Below are positions 60,301-64,000 of a stretch of 64,000 bases of DNA, piece by piece (position 1 is the first letter of the stretch; each line of letters opens with the position of its first letter). Under the pieces are notes generated by a model, which was not told the origin of the DNA, did no database searches, and saw only the letters and a program-made list of their open reading frames with translations. The stretch covers positions 62,001 to 126,000 of the forward strand of contig JAGVWE010000004.1 in the NCBI GenBank assembly GCA_018304425.1, written 5' to 3'. Source of the DNA: Candidatus Iainarchaeum sp. GTDB lineage: Archaea > Iainarchaeota > Iainarchaeia > Iainarchaeales > UBA10219. A program made the translations under genes and the position numbers.

Positions 60301-61156
60301 CCAAGAGGTAGGCAACTTCACTGAAGTCGGCCTCGGTTTTCGGCAGTTTCACGCCCACTGAGGACTTGCCCGCCTTCCGGATGCTTTCCCTGAAGTTGAT
60401 CCGGTCAATGGAGTCATAGGTCTGGGTGTATCCAAGGGTCTGGCATAGGCCGAGATAATCCGCCAACCGGTACCGGCCATTGTAAACACAATGATAAAAG
60501 GTTTTGTCGCCCAACCGGGTGTTTACGATTTTCCCGAGTTTTTGCAAGCCGAACTCGAGCGCTTTTCGCTTGATTTCCTGCGCCGCTCTTTCCTCCACCC
60601 AGACAAAAAAACCACAGTCTTTCGCAAGACAGTTCAGCAACCGTGTTTTAAGCGCTTCAAGCGATTCCGGGGCTACATTCACTATCCTCGGCGCCAAAAC
60701 AAACTCGTTTTTATCAATGTCAACGGCCTGTCTTTCCAGTATTCTTCCTTCACCGTCCATGCAAAGGAACCGGTGCTCAGGCGTCGTTTCCACTTTCAAG
60801 CCGTTTGAAAATAGGAGTCTGACCAGTTTCCCGCCGTTTTTCAGCTTCCATGCATGCGTTATGTTTTTTGCGCACGATTGTTTTCCCTGTGTGTCGAATG
60901 AAGCGGCTTTCAGGCCCAAGCCGTCGACATTATAGATTAGTTCTTTCTTGGTTTCCTTGACAAGCTTGCCTTGCCTGGCAGCCCGCTCAAAAAGTTCTTG
61001 GGCGGTTGGAAAGGAACCATTCGCCAAGTAAACTTTAGTGGCGCCTGACACACACTTGCCGTGGTCGATGTGGGCCACAATGCCCATGTTCCGGATGTTG
61101 GGTCGGTTCGCCATCCGGGTCTGGACGTCCCGCACTACATCTTCTTTCTTGGCCAT
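57308..61156 (-). CDS. fusA: Elongation factor 2 with an in-frame intein
   Basis: 1282 residues as encoded; 731 after removal of the intein, the normal EF-2 length. The translocase GTPase has its P-loop AHIDHGK-TTLSD interrupted after Lys34; G3 is DTPGHIDF and G4 NKVD. Domain IV carries the diphthamide histidine in DSIHRGPAQ, and domain V follows. Splicing must occur for any function, since the intein splits the phosphate-binding loop. Located between rps7 and tuf as in other archaea. Confidence 0.97.
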   Translation of the reverse strand: MAKKEDVVRDVQTRMANRPNIRNMGIVAHIDHGKCVSGATKVYLANGSFPTAQELFERAARQGKLVKETKKELIYNVDGLGLKAASFDTQGKQSCAKNITHAWKLKNGGKLVRLLFSNGLKVETTPEHRFLCMDGEGRILERQAVDIDKNEFVLAPRIVNVAPESLEALKTRLLNCLAKDCGFFVWVEERAAQEIKRKALEFGLQKLGKIVNTRLGDKTFYHCVYNGRYRLADYLGLCQTLGYTQTYDSIDRINFRESIRKAGKSSVGVKLPKTEADFSEVAYLLGLIWGDGGSRGKEIRITNEDKPIIRAIEQIMEKIFGVQAKTRKYAGKATRIDLGGGLTFYKILTGFFGLPKKRKAESIQVPEPIKSAPNGVVKAFLQGYFDTDGTVEGSRRAASLSSKSKGMLLDTGLLLLRFGCLSTFNEKKSNLYISGANMKVFAEKIGFRLNRKNQKLLGFVAISDSPNRNTDLTPIAQDFLRGLRQRMGLQLKALPKSFEAIEFRKQPVYQTNLNVFFEKVYSFIGNPEIKDAEAWEEIQGLEKTFFDCFTPMVTKKEVVEGEEFVYDFSVEETHNFIGNGFIIHNTTLSDNLVASVGLISPDLAGKQQFMDYEDQEQERGITINAANVSLVHSHKGQNHLINLIDTPGHIDFTGEVIRAMRAVDGVILVVDAVEGVMPQTETVCRQSLKEYVKPVLFINKVDRLVNELKIDEKQMQEKFVKIIGQVNNLIAKNAPPGKENDWQVKVQNGSVCFGSAYNHWAISVPHMQRTGITFKDVYNYCAKENQKELAQKSQLHEAILEMVILHLPNPLEAQKYRIPRIWGKEELDSEIGKAMLACDEKGPFSMMCTDVSVDPHAGDIATGRVYSGSIRKGTRLKLIGAQKEVIIQKVGVFMGADYVEVSEIPAGNIAALVGIKEIYAGETLSEVAMKEFESFMSTAEPVITIAIEAKQTKNLPKLIEVIRQLCKEDPNLRATLNQETGEHLLSGMGELHLDINKYRIEKTHGVEITTSDPIVVYHETITKESPVIEAKSPNKHNKLKIWAEPIPPELFEKLVESRINAKIRLKDTVIVQKLIDMGFDRDEAKKTWCIHGHNMLVDATRGIVALHEAKELVIQGFQDAMNEGPLAKEKVQGVKIILDDATLHEDSIHRGPAQMLPCVTRGCYAAMLSGNAIMLEPKQKLNITVPETYMGAVSRELGSRRTQITDMRTEGDTTIIIGIAPVKELIGFSSSIRGATQGRAVWQAEYAGYDPLPKELQIKTIREVRTRKGMEPEPKPASFFMD
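59402..61054 (-). mobile_element. Intein with LAGLIDADG endonuclease in the EF-2 P-loop
   Basis: 551 residues, from Cys1 (CVSGATKVYLANG) to the terminal His-Asn (GFIIHN), followed by extein Thr. Splicing blocks: A at the start, B with TPEH (91-94), F YDFSVEETHNF, G with H550-N551. Between them is a DOD homing endonuclease with both acidic motifs intact: LLGLIWGDG (250-258) and LQGYFDTDG (347-355). Reading frame complete, so both splicing and homing may be active. Confidence 0.96.
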
Positions 61157-61161
61157 GGCGA

Positions 61162-61764
61162 TTACCTGGAACTCAACGCGATTCTTTCGACCTCGTCGCG
61201 TCGCTTGATGGAGAAGCTGGTGTTATCCCCTTTGGCGGCCAGGATCAGTTCCTTGGCGAGGGCCTGCTCCGCCGAGGTCTTGCTGTTGAACGACTGCGCG
61301 AAGGCCGCCAAGGCAATGTTCTTCAGCGCCTCGTCCACCCGCTTCATGGGCGCGATGTCGACCGCGACCGTGTAAGAGATGCCGCCCCGCTTGATTCGCG
61401 TGATGTCCTCCCTCGGAGCAGAGTTCTCGATGGCCTGCACGAGCACCTGCACGGGGTTTTGCTTGGTTTCCCTTTCAGCAATGGCAAAAGCCTTTTCCAC
61501 GATTTTCAGGGCCTGGATCTTCTTCCCGCAGCTGCCCCGGCCCCGGATGTACTTCCCGGACAGCTTTCGCTTGCCCTGGCCCGAGCGCATGACCTTGTTG
61601 ACCAGCCTTTCCACGACGCTCATGCGGGCCTTCTGGAAGGGGTATTCCTGCATTTTGCCGAACGTGTGGGGAACCATCTTGGTCGCCAGGTCCAGGTAAT
61701 TGGCGAGGCTCACATCGCTTATCTTCACGTCCGTGGTCTCCCAGTGGTCAAAAACCTTTCCCAT
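61162..61764 (-). CDS. rps7: 30S ribosomal protein S7
   Basis: 200 residues: MSVVERLVNKVMRSGQGKRKLSGKYIRGRGSCGKK, KIVEKAFAIAERETKQNPVQVLVQAIENSAPREDITRIKRGGISYTVAVDI. Nucleates the 30S head. Five bp before fusA. Confidence 0.97.
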   Translation of the reverse strand: MGKVFDHWETTDVKISDVSLANYLDLATKMVPHTFGKMQEYPFQKARMSVVERLVNKVMRSGQGKRKLSGKYIRGRGSCGKKIQALKIVEKAFAIAERETKQNPVQVLVQAIENSAPREDITRIKRGGISYTVAVDIAPMKRVDEALKNIALAAFAQSFNSKTSAEQALAKELILAAKGDNTSFSIKRRDEVERIALSSR

Positions 61765-61774
61765 ATCAATCCCT

Positions 61775-62197
61775 TTACCGCTTTACCTTCTCCTTTCTGC
61801 CGGTGCGAAGCATTTCCAGGGCCTGCCCGTTCACGTGCGTGACCTTGTATTTCACGCCCCACAAGTCCCCCACCGGGCCATGCTTCCTTCCCCCGATGCC
61901 CGAAATGATGACTTCATCGTGTTCGTCAATGTACTTGATGGCGCCATCCTTGGGCGCCAAGGCCGTTACTTCCACGCCGTTCTTGATGATTTGCACGCGC
62001 ACGCATTTCCGTATCCCGGAATTCGGTTGCCTCGCCGTAACCCCGCGCTTCTCGAGGACGATGCCCCTTGCCTGGGGCGCGCCCTCCAAGGGGTCGACCT
62101 TTTCCTTGAGGAGCCTCCGCTTGAAGGAGGCTTTCTTCTTCCGCCACTTCTTCCGGTTGTCCTCAAGACTCGCCGCTGCAAATTCTCCTTTCGCCAT
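61775..62197 (-). CDS. rps12: 30S ribosomal protein S12
   Basis: 140 residues; decoding-centre protein with [19 protein letters not shown] and [34 protein letters not shown] 62197 used; upstream ATGs at 62206/62203 lie in the nusA stop region. Confidence 0.96.
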   Translation of the reverse strand: MAKGEFAAASLEDNRKKWRKKKASFKRRLLKEKVDPLEGAPQARGIVLEKRGVTARQPNSGIRKCVRVQIIKNGVEVTALAPKDGAIKYIDEHDEVIISGIGGRKHGPVGDLWGVKYKVTHVNGQALEMLRTGRKEKVKR

Positions 62198-62202
62198 AAA
62201 CA

Positions 62203-62616
62203 TCATCTGATAATCAAATCAGCTACCCCGTAATTTCTTTTCAATATTTCCTTTATCTTCCTCAGCTTGCCCAGGCTTTGCAGGGCCTTCTTCTTGTGCT
62301 CCGCTTCAAACGAGGCAATCAGCACCTTCCGCCCCTGCCGCTCCGAGAACGCGGTTTCCTTGATGGGAACCTTGTAAAACGCTTTCCTCACAAAGTCCAC
62401 AGCACTTTCCGCGTACTCGAACAACTCAATGCTCTTTCCAATCCTCTCCCTGACCTTCGCAATGGTCTGGCCGTTCTTGCCGATTGCCAGCCCCATTTGC
62501 TTGCCGTTGACCAGGAAAATGATTTCATCCTCCTTGGCCAGGCAGTCCCTCGCCGAAACCCCGGCAAGGTCCTCCAACGCGTTGATGTAATGGATCTCTG
62601 TCTTGCCCAACTTCAT
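62203..62616 (-). CDS. nusA: NusA-like KH-domain protein
   Basis: 137 residues, the short archaeal NusA with two KH domains and no S1 or acidic repeats. [64 protein letters not shown] first KH; RNA-binding, role in transcription or rRNA processing inferred. ATG 62616 chosen; it starts inside the canonical rpl30e-nusA-rps12 series. Confidence 0.93.
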   Translation of the reverse strand: MKLGKTEIHYINALEDLAGVSARDCLAKEDEIIFLVNGKQMGLAIGKNGQTIAKVRERIGKSIELFEYAESAVDFVRKAFYKVPIKETAFSERQGRKVLIASFEAEHKKKALQSLGKLRKIKEILKRNYGVADLIIR

Positions 62617-62632
62617 TCTTCCACGTCCAAGG

Positions 62633-62950
62633 TCAGGCCTTGGCCTCGCCACCCAGGCTCAGCACGTTGCTCTTGCCCGGCTTGACAACCACCATGGAGA
62701 GAATGCTGAATGGCTTCCCGCAAACAGAGCCAAGCTCCAAACCCGTTCCCATGAACTCATAAACGGGTACACCGGCAACGCTTGCCTGTGCCTGGAGCTT
62801 TTCCTTTACAAGCTTCGGGATGTTCCCGCTAATTATTAGTAGTTGTCCGTCTCCCTTTAAAATACTTTTCTCGGACTCCCTGCGCCCGAAAAACACTTCC
62901 CCGGAGTCAACCGCCCTCCGGATTTCCTTGCCCGCATCCACTGCCGCCAT
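62633..62950 (-). CDS. rpl30e: 50S ribosomal protein L30e
   Basis: 105 residues of the L7Ae/L30e fold, also a kink-turn-binding family: AGKEIRRAVDSGEVFFGRRESEKSI, LLIISGNIPKLVKEKL, VYEFMGTGLELGSVCGKPF. Two bp after rpoA2. Confidence 0.95.
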   Translation of the reverse strand: MAAVDAGKEIRRAVDSGEVFFGRRESEKSILKGDGQLLIISGNIPKLVKEKLQAQASVAGVPVYEFMGTGLELGSVCGKPFSILSMVVVKPGKSNVLSLGGEAKA

Positions 62951-62952
62951 AC

Positions 62953-64000
<1,048 letters not shown>

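Overview
The window is archaeal chromosomal DNA with high GC. The evidence is archaeal and eukaryote-type ribosomal proteins (L7Ae, L14e, L18e, L19e, L24e, L30e, L32e, L34e, S4e, S6e, S24e, S27ae, S28e), RNA polymerase subunits D, E', N and A'', Spt4, aIF1/aIF2-gamma/aIF5B, EF-1A/EF-2, RNase P protein Rnp1, RtcB plus archease, a tRNA with a bulge-helix-bulge intron, and TATA boxes about 25-28 nt before leaderless start codons. Compact spacing, the absence of adk and cmk next to SecY, and many lineage-specific orphans suggest a DPANN-type archaeon (Diapherotrites- or Micrarchaeota-like). That placement is an inference.

Layout. 1-15 kb is mixed: partial bud32, a lipoprotein, valS, a secreted two-domain protein, a basic protein with a sigma-region-4-like tail, the grpE-dnaK-dnaJ operon with a divergent winged-helix regulator, membrane and secreted orphans, a receiver and a histidine kinase, and kae1. 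From 14 to 23 kb, transcribed leftward, lies the translation cluster rpl7ae-rps28e-rpl24e-ndk-dut-infB-rps6e-eif2g-PIN-rpoE-spt4-rps24e-rps27ae, followed by a CPBP protease and kae1. 23-27 kb holds an orphan, a convergent RHH/PIN pair, gltX and a TrmB-type regulator. From 48 to 27 kb, all leftward, runs an almost unbroken ribosomal super-cluster from rpl3 to rps2, including secY, an EMC3/Oxa1-like insertase, rpoD, rpoN and an intron-containing tRNA-Leu. 48-55.4 kb is an accessory island: two tyrosine-rich exported proteins, a methyltransferase, rtcB and archease, and two paralogous multi-HTH proteins. 55.4-64 kb is the str-like cluster rpoA2-rpl30e-nusA-rps12-rps7-fusA-tuf-rps10, with a 551-residue intein in the EF-2 P-loop.

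Most genes build or feed the translation machine, and they are packed with short gaps or ATGA/TGATG overlaps that suggest translational coupling. Isolated genes are mostly leaderless, while internal operon genes use GGTG or GGAGGTG ribosome-binding sites. RtcB and archease would ligate the exons of intron-containing tRNAs such as the tRNA-Leu seen here.

The most interesting signals are in leader RNAs: (i) a four-segment, mutually exclusive pairing system between rpl19e and rpl18 that can hide or expose the rpl18 start codon; (ii) a repeated hairpin with compensatory base changes directly upstream of rpl2 and rpl4, with a relative upstream of tRNA-Leu, each holding a tandem G-A core; (iii) a textbook kink-turn in the rpl7ae leader. 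The first two look undescribed to me. All start-site choices and RNA structures were made by eye; no folding, homology search or expression data were available.
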